NCBI RefSeq assembly: GCF_900105385.1 | Contig: NZ_LT629772.1 | Span: 2,976,001-3,040,000, forward strand | Length of the DNA stretch: 64,000 nt | Source of the DNA: Microlunatus soli | Lineage (GTDB): Bacteria; Actinomycetota; Actinomycetes; Propionibacteriales; Propionibacteriaceae | Direction of reading: 5' to 3' | In this document: positions 1 to 7,034 of the stretch, one piece after another | How positions within the stretch are numbered: position 1 is the stretch's first letter | Layout of the letters: each line of letters opens with the position of its first letter | Program-made: the position numbers and the translations under genes | The notes under the pieces: model-generated | The model's database searches: none | Told to the model about the DNA's origin: nothing | Seen by the model: only the letters and a program-made list of their open reading frames with translations

Positions 1-736
1 CGTTCCCGATCTCGCGGATCGTCTGGATCGCGGCAGCAAGATCACCGGCATCGCCGGACAGCACCGGTGTCCTGGTCCCCAGCATCGCCGCGCGGGCCGG
101 AGCGGCGGCATCGGTCCGGACGTGATCGTAGAACCGCCAGCCACGCAACGCGGCCCGGACCGCGCGGATCTCCGGAGCATCGACCTCGTCGAGCATGCTC
201 TCCCACGGTTGGAGTTTGCGCTCCGACGTCCAGCCGGTGTCTTCCCGGATCCGCACCTGGCTGCCACGCCGCTCGGCCAGCAGAGTGGACGGGCGCAGGA
301 TCGGTCCGTGCCAGATGCTTTCGACCTTGATCTCGGGATCCCGTTCGAACATCGACCCGCTCGGGGTCGGCAGCCCGAGGTCGACGGCATAGCTGAAGCC
401 GTCGCCGGCGAACCCCAACCGCAACGCGACCGGTCCCTGCCGTACGGTGCCCTGAGCCGGGGCACGGCCCTGTCTGACGGCGCGGCCGATCACCTCCGGC
501 CCGGCCCACAGCGTGGACGGCAGCCCGCCCTCACCGGCCAGCGCTGCCACCGCTCCGTGCCGTCCGGCCGCCGCCAGCAACCGGAGTCCGCGGTAGAGGC
601 TGGACTTGCCGCTCCCGTTCGGGCCGGTCACCACGGTGACCCGGCCGAGCGCGACCCGCAGGCTCCGGATCGACCGATATCCGTCAATCGCCAATGTCGA
701 CAGCACGCGGTCAACCGTAATGATCGACACCGACAC
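1..736 (-). CDS. AAA-family ATPase (ABC/RecF-like head), cut by the window edge
   Basis: The minus-strand frame from about 736 to the window edge is open throughout. Its N-terminus reads like an AAA_15/AAA_21 ATPase of the RecF/SMC-head type: a segment 'LAIDGYRSIRSLRVALGRV', then the Walker A motif GPNGSGKSS near residue 40, then 'LYRGLRLLAAAG'. This layout is typical of predicted ATPases that act on DNA or in defence/OLD-like systems. The signature and Walker B motifs would lie beyond the left edge. Start candidates are GTG at 736 and at 730; neither has a clear ribosome site. The gene begins about 15 nt after the LysR stop on the same strand, so the two may be co-transcribed. Function beyond ATP binding cannot be read here. 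Confidence 0.75.
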   Translation of the reverse strand, partial: MSVSIITVDRVLSTLAIDGYRSIRSLRVALGRVTVVTGPNGSGKSSLYRGLRLLAAAGRHGAVAALAGEGGLPSTLWAGPEVIGRAVRQGRAPAQGTVRQGPVALRLGFAGDGFSYAVDLGLPTPSGSMFERDPEIKVESIWHGPILRPSTLLAERRGSQVRIREDTGWTSERKLQPWESMLDEVDAPEIRAVRAALRGWRFYDHVRTDAAAPARAAMLGTRTPVLSGDAGDLAAAIQTIREIGN

Positions 737-751
737 GGCCGGTCGCGCTGG

Positions 752-1657
752 TCAACGGTGCCGGGCCGTCGGCGAGTGTTGGCGTGCCAGCACATCGAGC
801 AACAGTGCGACGGCGGGACGCCGCCGGCCAGGCCGGGTCGCCAGCCGCAGCCGCCAGATCGGCTGCTCCCGCTCGGGTAACCGTACCGTCCGCACGCCGA
901 GGTCTGGGTCGACCTCGCCCGGCGCGAAACCGACCCCCAGTCCGGCGGCGACCATCCCCGGGATCATCTGCACGTCGGGCACTTCGAGCACGACGGTCCG
1001 CGTCAGACCGGCGTGCACGAACGCGGCGTCCACCGCGATCCGGGTCCCGAATCCCGGCGGCGAGTCGACCCACCGCTCGCCATCCAGGTCACCCAAACGC
1101 ACCCGGGACCGCCGCGCCAACCGATGCGTCGGCGGCAGCAGCAGCGGCATCGGCAGGGTGGCGATCGGCTCCAGCCGAACCGTCGGCGGGGCCGCCTCGC
1201 TCGGGCCGACGAAGGCCAGATCGAACTCGCCGGCGTCGACACCGCGCACCAAGTCGGTCGATCCCCGCGGCCGGACGTGCAGTCGGACCTGAACTCCGGG
1301 AGCGGCCCGGCCGAAATCAGCCAGCAACCGGGGCAGGTCGACCGGCGCCAGCGCGGTCATGATGCCGAGATCGACCTCGCCGCCCAACTGATCATCGGCA
1401 CGTTGCACCACCTCACGGGTCGCCCGGGCGGAATTGATCAAGGTCCGGGCCTCCGTCAACAGTGCCTGGCCGGCGGCGGTCAACCGTGGCGCACCGGTGC
1501 CGGCCGAACGCTCGAACAGGCGGACCCCGAGATCGCGCTCCAGTGCCCGGATCGTCGTACTGACCCCGGACTGGACGACATTGAGCCGCGCGGCGGCAGC
1601 GGTGAACGTCCGCGACTCGGCAACCGCTACGAAGTACTCGAGTTGACGCAGCTCCAT
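752..1657 (-). CDS. LysR-family transcriptional regulator
   Basis: A 301-residue protein of normal LysR length. Residues 1-60 form the winged helix-turn-helix ('MELRQLEYFVAVAE', then 'AAARLNVVQSGVSTTIRALE'). From about residue 90 the chain reads as the two-lobed periplasmic-binding-like effector domain. It is transcribed divergently from the MFS exporter at 1740, with only 82 nt between the start codons, so the exporter is the likely target. A T-N11-A dyad at 1667-1681 lies just upstream of the LysR start and fits autoregulation. The inducer cannot be read from the sequence. Confidence 0.93.
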   Translation of the reverse strand: MELRQLEYFVAVAESRTFTAAAARLNVVQSGVSTTIRALERDLGVRLFERSAGTGAPRLTAAGQALLTEARTLINSARATREVVQRADDQLGGEVDLGIMTALAPVDLPRLLADFGRAAPGVQVRLHVRPRGSTDLVRGVDAGEFDLAFVGPSEAAPPTVRLEPIATLPMPLLLPPTHRLARRSRVRLGDLDGERWVDSPPGFGTRIAVDAAFVHAGLTRTVVLEVPDVQMIPGMVAAGLGVGFAPGEVDPDLGVRTVRLPEREQPIWRLRLATRPGRRRPAVALLLDVLARQHSPTARHR

Positions 1658-1666
1658 CCCGCCATT

Positions 1667-1681
1667 ATCTCCATTTCAGAT
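1667..1681. promoter_or_regulatory. LysR-type T-N11-A operator
   Basis: The 15-bp sequence ATCTCCATTTCAGAT is a dyad (ATCT/AGAT arms around 7 nt) that contains the T-N11-A core bound by LysR proteins. It sits 10 bp upstream of the LysR start in the shared LysR/MFS intergenic region. This is the usual place for an autoregulatory and co-activating site. Confidence 0.55.
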
Positions 1682-1726
1682 GACGGCGATCATCGTTCAT
1701 CGCTTTTCCTGACAGCCGATCGGGAT

Positions 1727-1732
1727 CAGACT
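1727..1732 (+). promoter_or_regulatory. Candidate -10 box for a leaderless MFS transcript
   Basis: CAGACT ends 7 nt before the GTG start at 1740. This is the spacing expected if transcription begins at the start codon itself. No Shine-Dalgarno sequence precedes that codon, which agrees with a leaderless mRNA. No good -35 hexamer is evident. Confidence 0.4.
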
Positions 1733-1739
1733 TGAGCCC

Positions 1740-2942
1740 GTGACCATCACAAGGGCGGCGAGCCGCCGCGGATTCTGGCTGATCGCGATCGCGTTCTTGA
1801 TCACGATGGCGTTCACCACCCTGCCGACGCCGCTGTGGCCGCTGTACCAGCAAGCCAACGGGATGAGCACCAGCAGCGTCACGATCGCGTTCTCCGCCTA
1901 TGCGGTCGGGGTGTTGATCAGCCTGTTCCTCGGCGGTCACGTCTCGGACTGGGTCGGCCGCCGGCCGATCATGGTCGCGGCGGTGCTGGCAGAGATCGTG
2001 GCCGCAGTCATCTTCGTGACATCGACCGCTCTGCCCGCTCTGCTGGTCGCCCGACTGATCTCCGGCTTCGGGATCGGACTGATCACGGCAACCGCCACGG
2101 CCTATCTGGTCGACCTGCACGGCCGGGCCGATGCGGACCGACACCCGCTGCTGGCCGACCATGTCGCCACCGCTGCCAATCTCGGCGGCCTGGGCCTCGG
2201 CCCGATCGTCGCCGGGATCCTGGCCGGGCTGCTGCCGCGGCCGCTGAGCATGGTGTATCTGATCTTCATCGCCCTGTTGATCATTGCGGTGCCGATGATC
2301 ATGATCGCGCCGGAGACTGTGAGCCGTAGCCGGCGTCGTTATCGGCCACAGCGGGTCTCGGTGCCGGGCGGTGCTCGCAGCCGCTACCTGTTGCTCGGGT
2401 TGACCGGGTTCGTCGCGTTCGCCCTGTTCGGGCTGTTCAGCGCACTGGGCCCGAAGATCCTCGGCAGTTCGCTCGGGCTGCACGCGACGGCGATCACCGG
2501 GGCAGTGTCCGGCGCGGTGTTCCTGCTGGCCGTGATCAGCCAGTTGGTCCTCGGTTTCGTCGACCGAGCCCGACAGGTCGGCTTCGGACTCGTCGGACTC
2601 GCCGTCGCCTTCGCGCTGCTGCTGACCAGTGGTGCGACCGGCTCGGTGATCGCGTTCCTGGCCGGCGCTGCCGTCGGCGGCGTGGGCGCCGGTCTCGCCT
2701 TCAAGGGCGCGATGGCCTCGGCACGGGAGCTGGCCGAACCGGCGGTCCGGGCCGAAGCCATCGCCGGCATGTTCCTGGCCGCCTACCTCGGCCTGGTCGT
2801 CCCAGTGGTCGGGCTCGGCGTCGCGACCCACGCCGTCAGCCTGGACACCGGGCTGGCCGGTCTCAGCGTGCTGATGGTGCTGATCACGGCATCGGTCCTG
2901 CTCGGACTGGGTCGGACGCGGGTCGATTCCCGTCGGGTCTGA
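1740..2942 (+). CDS. Major facilitator superfamily transporter
   Basis: A 400-residue integral membrane protein with about 12 hydrophobic segments, the normal MFS size. The loop between segments 2 and 3 carries the MFS signature ('GGHVSDWVGRRPIMVAA', residues ~63-79). After the central basic loop ('SRSRRRYRPQR', ~195-205) a second six-helix half follows. The fold is that of proton-coupled drug or sugar efflux permeases; the substrate is unknown. The GTG start lacks a ribosome site and has a -10-like box 7 nt upstream. It is divergent from a LysR regulator that probably controls it. Confidence 0.92.
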   Translation: MTITRAASRRGFWLIAIAFLITMAFTTLPTPLWPLYQQANGMSTSSVTIAFSAYAVGVLISLFLGGHVSDWVGRRPIMVAAVLAEIVAAVIFVTSTALPALLVARLISGFGIGLITATATAYLVDLHGRADADRHPLLADHVATAANLGGLGLGPIVAGILAGLLPRPLSMVYLIFIALLIIAVPMIMIAPETVSRSRRRYRPQRVSVPGGARSRYLLLGLTGFVAFALFGLFSALGPKILGSSLGLHATAITGAVSGAVFLLAVISQLVLGFVDRARQVGFGLVGLAVAFALLLTSGATGSVIAFLAGAAVGGVGAGLAFKGAMASARELAEPAVRAEAIAGMFLAAYLGLVVPVVGLGVATHAVSLDTGLAGLSVLMVLITASVLLGLGRTRVDSRRV

Positions 2943-2965
2943 CGACGGAATTCTCCGGTCCGGGC

Positions 2966-3220
2966 TCAGCCCAGATAACCCTCGACCTCCGACGCCGGCC
3001 GGACGGCCGCGTCGTCGCCGTCCTTGCCGACCTCGCGCAGCGCCCGTCGTTGTCGCAGCAGGTCCCAACACTGGTCGAGTTCGACCTCCACCGCCGACAG
3101 CCGGGAGCGTTCATCATCGGCAGAGATCTCCGATTCGGCCCGCTGTTCGCGCAGTTGTCGTTCCTCCTCCACCAGCTCGCGGATTCGGTCCAGGATCGAT
3201 TGTCCGTCGGTCATCTCCAT
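2966..3220 (-). CDS. DUF2630 family protein
   Basis: A small acidic protein of 84 residues. The pattern 'ILDRIRELVEEERQLRE', then 'LSAVEVELDQCWDLLRQRRALRE', then a 'VRPASEVEGYLG' tail matches the actinobacterial DUF2630 family. It is predicted to be two antiparallel helices, mostly coiled coil (residues 8-65). Its function is unknown. It is convergent with the MFS gene, with a gap of only 23 bp. Downstream toward the sulfatase lies the long palindrome at 3280-3439. Confidence 0.85.
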   Translation of the reverse strand: MEMTDGQSILDRIRELVEEERQLREQRAESEISADDERSRLSAVEVELDQCWDLLRQRRALREVGKDGDDAAVRPASEVEGYLG

Positions 3221-3279
3221 CGCCTCCTGCTCACATAGTGCGCCCTGCGGATACCGATGCCGACGGCGGGCGGGATCTC

Positions 3280-3439
3280 AGCCTCGATCCGTGGACGGGC
3301 GCCGTAGCGAGCGGCACCAGAGGGGTGTGCTGGCAAGGCGCCGGCGTGAGGGTGGTCTGGTTGACCATTGAGCGTCGGCAACGCCGCCAGCGCGCCGCTC
3401 TGGGGCCGCGCAGTAGGCGCCCGTCCACGGATCGAGGCT
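3280..3439. repeat. Long imperfect palindrome (about 160 bp)
   Basis: The outer 24 bp are a perfect inverted repeat: 3280-3303 (starts AGCCTCGATCC) pairs with 3416-3439. Inside, the arms keep pairing imperfectly; for example CCAGAG-GG-G-GCTGGC on the left matches the reverse complement of the right arm. They end in a TGGTC-TGGTT-GACCA hairpin at 3353-3367. The whole interval could fold into one hairpin with arms of about 75 nt. It lies between the DUF2630 start and the sulfatase stop, where no gene is evident. Confidence 0.75.
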
Positions 3440-3443
3440 CAGC

Positions 3444-4928
3444 TCACCAGAACGCCTTCCGCGGTTGACTGCGATCCTCGGTGGCGACCAGCACGTCCAG
3501 CGTCAGTTCGGTCATCTCGGCCCGCAAACCGGCGCTGTCCGGCCGATCCCACAGATTGATCAACTCCTGCGGGTCGGCGGCGAGATCGTAGAGCTCGCCG
3601 GTCCGTTCCCGGGAACTGCTCGGCTGTCCGTGGTGGGTGACGATCTTGATGTCGCCGCGACGCACCATCGTGGTGTGCACCGGCGGATCGTACGGGTGTC
3701 CGCTGTTGCGGTATTCGCTGAGCGCCCAGCCGCGGTGGCCGGTGGTGCTGCCGTCGGCCAGGCCCAGCAGCGACATGCCCTGGCAGGCGGGCAGCTCCGC
3801 TTCGGCGACCTCGGTCAGCGTGGCGGTCAGATCGATCCACTCCACCAACTCACTGATCACGGTCCCGGCCGGGATTCGCCCCGGCATCCTGATCAGCAGC
3901 GGGACCTTGATCGCGCAGTCGTACATCATCGGACCCTTCAGCATCAGCTGATGATCACCGAGCATCTCGCCGTGGTCGGAGGTGAAGATCACCATCGTGT
4001 CGTCGGCCAGGCCCTCGGCGTCCAGGGTGTCCAGGATCCGTCCCACCTCGTCGTCGATCAGACTGACCATCGCGTAGTAGCTGGCCTTGATCTCCTGCAG
4101 ATCGTCGGCGGAGTAGTCCCGATAGCCGGGGGCGTGACCGCCGTAGGACCTCTCCGAGGCCTCGGTGAGGATCGGCGGCTTGTCGGCCAGCTCGCCATCG
4201 ACCGTGTTCGGCCGGGACAACTGGTCGGGGCGGTACCGGTCCCGATACTCCTTCGGTGCGCCGAAGGAGTGGTGCGGATCGAAGAAGTTCGCGATCAGGA
4301 AGAACGGCTCTTCCGGCGGTCGCGATCCGGTCAGATACCGTACCGTCTCCTCGCCGACCCAATGCGAGTAGTGCGCCTCGGTCGGTACCACGTCGATCGG
4401 CGAACCGCCGACGCCGGCGGTCTTCCCCCGGTTGGGGTCGTCCCGACGCTTACCCAGCACGTCCTCGTACACATCGGGATGGGCCACCGACAACCACCGG
4501 TGGTACGCGTTCTCCGAGCTTCCGCGGTAAGGATCATGGGCCCATTGCCAGACCCGGAAGCCCGGCGACTTCTCCTCGGTGCGGCCGGCGAAACAGGCGT
4601 CCAGGTGCCATTTGCCGATCAGTCCGCAGTCGTAGCCCGCTTCGGCGAGCGCCTGCGGGAGGAGGCGGGTGCCGGTGGGCATCTGAACGCCGTTGGCATA
4701 CAAGCCATGGTTGTGGACATATTGCCCGCTCATCAGCGATGCCCGGGACGGAGCGCACACCGGTGCCTGCACGTAGCAGTTCTCATACACCGCCGACTGG
4801 GCGGCCAACCGATCAAGGTTCGGGGTGTCGATCTCGGTGTTGCCGTAGGCCTTGAGGGTGTCGAAGCGTTGCTGGTCGGTGCAGATCAGCAGGATGTTGG
4901 GGCGACCCTGGTCGGGTTGGTCGGGCAT
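3444..4928 (-). CDS. Type I sulfatase (arylsulfatase/choline-sulfatase-like)
   Basis: A 494-residue sulfatase of the alkaline phosphatase superfamily. It starts 'MPDQPDQGRPNILLICTDQQ', placing the metal-binding Asp pair region near residue 18. The formylglycine motif C58-A-P-S-R62 follows, then the sulfatase signature segment 'GYDCGLIGKWHLD', and later 'VIFTSDHGEMLGDHQL', which supplies further metal and substrate residues. It hydrolyses sulfate esters after Cys58 is converted to formylglycine; the maturing enzyme is not in this window. No signal peptide is seen, so it is probably cytoplasmic. The ATG at 4928 is preferred over in-frame starts further upstream because AAGGA lies 5 nt before it. 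The gene stands alone. Confidence 0.93.
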   Translation of the reverse strand: MPDQPDQGRPNILLICTDQQRFDTLKAYGNTEIDTPNLDRLAAQSAVYENCYVQAPVCAPSRASLMSGQYVHNHGLYANGVQMPTGTRLLPQALAEAGYDCGLIGKWHLDACFAGRTEEKSPGFRVWQWAHDPYRGSSENAYHRWLSVAHPDVYEDVLGKRRDDPNRGKTAGVGGSPIDVVPTEAHYSHWVGEETVRYLTGSRPPEEPFFLIANFFDPHHSFGAPKEYRDRYRPDQLSRPNTVDGELADKPPILTEASERSYGGHAPGYRDYSADDLQEIKASYYAMVSLIDDEVGRILDTLDAEGLADDTMVIFTSDHGEMLGDHQLMLKGPMMYDCAIKVPLLIRMPGRIPAGTVISELVEWIDLTATLTEVAEAELPACQGMSLLGLADGSTTGHRGWALSEYRNSGHPYDPPVHTTMVRRGDIKIVTHHGQPSSSRERTGELYDLAADPQELINLWDRPDSAGLRAEMTELTLDVLVATEDRSQPRKAFW

Positions 4929-5025
4929 CGATGTCCTTGTCTGGAAGGGATTCAGGTCCTGGCTCCGGTCCTCGACCAACCTTCTCATGATCTGCGCCGA
5001 CTCGGTCAAGGACGGCGCCGCGGAG

Positions 5026-5175
5026 GGGCCTGAACAATTGGCTCGTCGTGAGCGCCCGATGTGCGTGCGGGGGGCACGTCGCGGGAGCGACGGCGGGCCG
5101 CGGCCTGTCGGGCGAGCGCGGCGCCGCCCGTGTGCGTGCGGCGTGGCGCGCTGCAGAGCGAGTTGTTCAGCGCCC
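5026..5175. repeat. Long GC-rich imperfect palindrome (about 150 bp)
   Basis: CTGAACAA at 5030-5037 is mirrored by TTGTTCAG at 5163-5170, each flanked by GGGC/GCCC-type pairs. GC-rich arms then continue inward with partial complementarity. Within it, GTGCGTGCGG occurs twice as a direct repeat. It fills the gap between the HxlR stop and the sulfatase start, and no coding sequence is convincing here. Confidence 0.5.
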
Positions 5176-5183
5176 TCCTGGGG

Positions 5184-5666
5184 TCACTCCGCGAGCGAGA
5201 TCGGGGTCCTCGGATCGCGGGCACGGAACCAGATCGTGTTGCTCCGGGTGAGTGGGCGGCGGCAGCCGGTACACCAGTCCGCCGATCGGGCGTCGGTTCC
5301 GCAGTCCGCACAGCGGACGGTCATGATCCGTCCGGGGTCCGGGCTGGTGGTGTGGCCGGCACCCCAACGCGCGACGGCGTGCAGCACGGGCAAGGTGTCG
5401 GCACCCGACGGCGTCAGCCGGTACTCCCAGCGCGGCCGCACCGATCCGGCGTAGGCGACCTTGTCCAGCAGTCCGGCGTCGACGAGTTCGGCCAACCGCC
5501 GGCTCAGCACCGCATCGGAGATCCCGAGATCGGATCGGATCGGATCGAATCGCCGGTTCCCGGCGAACACTTCGCGCAGGATCAGCAGCGCCCATGCGTC
5601 GCCGAGCACATCGACGCCGCGCGCGATCGGGCAGACCTGCTCCGACCAGTTCGTTCGCAATGCCAT
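5184..5666 (-). CDS. HxlR-family winged-helix regulator with a C-terminal zinc ribbon
   Basis: 160 residues. The core is typical HxlR: 'NWSEQVCPIARGVDVLGDAWALLILREVFAGNRRFDPI', then 'SDAVLSRRLAELVDAGLL', then a wing 'RWEYRLTPSG'. Cys12 is in the position of the conserved redox-sensing Cys of this family. Residues ~124-146 carry two CxxC-like pairs ('CADC', 'CTGC'), a zinc-ribbon tail that some HxlR proteins have. The ATG at 5666 is chosen because AGGAGG lies 9 nt upstream. It is divergent from the ketopantoate reductase-like gene and probably represses it and itself through the site at 5733-5756. Confidence 0.88.
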   Translation of the reverse strand: MALRTNWSEQVCPIARGVDVLGDAWALLILREVFAGNRRFDPIRSDLGISDAVLSRRLAELVDAGLLDKVAYAGSVRPRWEYRLTPSGADTLPVLHAVARWGAGHTTSPDPGRIMTVRCADCGTDARSADWCTGCRRPLTRSNTIWFRARDPRTPISLAE

Positions 5667-5732
5667 CCGCGACCACCTCCTGATCTCCATCGGTCTCCTT
5701 CTCCGAGACTCGCTGTCCGCGGCAACACCCAT

Positions 5733-5756
5733 ACTGTAGCTTTCTTCACGATAGCT
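5733..5756. promoter_or_regulatory. Candidate HxlR operator (AT-rich direct repeat)
   Basis: Two related 9-mers, ACTGTAGCT (5733-5741) and ACGATAGCT (5748-5756), lie 15 nt apart in the only AT-rich patch of the intergenic region between the HxlR gene and the reductase gene. HxlR proteins are dimers that bind paired half-sites, so this is the best operator candidate. Confidence 0.35.
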
Positions 5757-5775
5757 ATTACGCGGAGGAGTGCTG

Positions 5776-6693
5776 ATGCGGATCCTGATCGTCGGTGCCG
5801 GCGCGGTCGGCGGCTACTTCGGTGCGCGATTGGCCCGGGCCGGCCGCGACGTCACCTTCCTGGTCCGGCCGGCGCGTGCGCAGCGGCTTCGCGAGAGCGG
5901 CCTGGCCGTCGCCTCGCCGGCCGGCAACGATGTCGTCTCCCCCACGGTGCTCACCCGGGAGCAGATCACCGACAGTTACGACGTGATCCTGCTGACCGTG
6001 AAGGCCTACGGACTGGCCGCCGCACTCGATGATCTCGGGCCGGCCGTCGGTCCGGAGACGGTGATCATCCCGACCCTGAACGGGATCGCGCACATCGATC
6101 AGTTGCAGCGCCGCTTCGGATCCGAGCGGGTCTTCGGCGGCGTCTGCGTGATCGCCGCCCAGCTCGACGCCGACGGCACGATCCGACATCTGGGCATGGA
6201 TCCGTCGCTCCGGTTCGGTGAACTCGACGGTCCGATATCACCACGGGCACAAGAGATCGGCGCGCTGTTCACGGTGCCCGGATTCGACGTCACGCTGTCG
6301 GAGGCGATCCTCACCGACCTCTGGGAGAAGTGGGTCTTCCTGAGCTCAGCGGCGGCGACGACGTGTCTGCTCGACGGCACGATCGGGGAGATCGCCGCTG
6401 CCGGCGGCGAGGGGGTCGTGCACGCCATCATCGACGAGGCGACGGCGGTCGCGCGGGCTGCCGGGCGGCCGCCCCGACCGGCCTCCGATCGACGGACCCG
6501 CAGCGTGCTGACCACTGCCGGGTCGACCTTCACCGCCTCGATGTTCCGCGATCGCGCGGACGGGCTGCCGATCGAGCGTGAGCAGATCATCGGCGATCTG
6601 GTCGACCGCGGCCGGGCCGCCGGCCTGGCGCTGCCGTTGCTGACCGCGGCGAACGTCACGCTGACCGGCTACGAGCAGCGCAGGACGTGCTGA
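5776..6693 (+). CDS. Ketopantoate reductase family (ApbA/PanE-like) oxidoreductase
   Basis: 305 residues. The N-terminal Rossmann fold starts 'MRILIVGAGAVGGYFGARLARAG' with the GxGxxG NADP-binding loop. 'VILLTVKAYGL' follows, and the C-terminal helical ApbA_C domain contains 'LWEKWVFLSSAAATTCLLDG'. The family reduces 2-dehydropantoate to pantoate for CoA synthesis. This copy is regulated on its own by an HxlR protein rather than clustered with pan genes, so it may be a paralogue with another 2-oxo substrate. The ATG at 5776 is preferred over GTG at 5770 because GGAGGAG ends 5 nt before it. Confidence 0.88.
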   Translation: MRILIVGAGAVGGYFGARLARAGRDVTFLVRPARAQRLRESGLAVASPAGNDVVSPTVLTREQITDSYDVILLTVKAYGLAAALDDLGPAVGPETVIIPTLNGIAHIDQLQRRFGSERVFGGVCVIAAQLDADGTIRHLGMDPSLRFGELDGPISPRAQEIGALFTVPGFDVTLSEAILTDLWEKWVFLSSAAATTCLLDGTIGEIAAAGGEGVVHAIIDEATAVARAAGRPPRPASDRRTRSVLTTAGSTFTASMFRDRADGLPIEREQIIGDLVDRGRAAGLALPLLTAANVTLTGYEQRRTC

Positions 6694-6708
6694 CCGGGCG
6701 CGGCGTTC

Positions 6709-6837
6709 TCAGACCCCAGGGCTGACGTGATCGGTGGCCTCGGCCCACAGGTCGGCCTCGGCGGTCTTGCGGGTGTATTGCCGGACCAACACCGCGACAC
6801 CTCCGGCGACGGCGAGGGCGAGCAGGAACTTCTTCAT
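6709..6837 (-). CDS. DLW-39 family small membrane peptide
   Basis: A 42-residue peptide: 'MKKFLLALAVAGGVAVLVRQ', one transmembrane helix, followed by a charged tail containing the diagnostic A-D-L-W (residues 28-31). This matches the actinobacterial DLW-39 family, whose function is unknown. In many actinobacteria the gene lies beside gyrA and tRNA-Ile/Ala; here it is about 41 kb from them. It is convergent with the reductase gene, and the gap is 15 nt. Confidence 0.85.
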   Translation of the reverse strand: MKKFLLALAVAGGVAVLVRQYTRKTAEADLWAEATDHVSPGV

Positions 6838-7034
6838 CACACCAGCCTACCGACTCCCGACCACGGATCGGCCGGACGACAGCAAGGATCGGCCTGGTGG
6901 TGCGGCCGGATCGCCGGCAGCACCACACCCGCACGACCACCACACCCGTACGACACGGGTCCGGGTCGGCGGCGGCAACCTCAGACCCAGGTCCGATGGG
7001 TCGGAGTCCGGCCCGGCTTACGCTGGCTGTTGTC

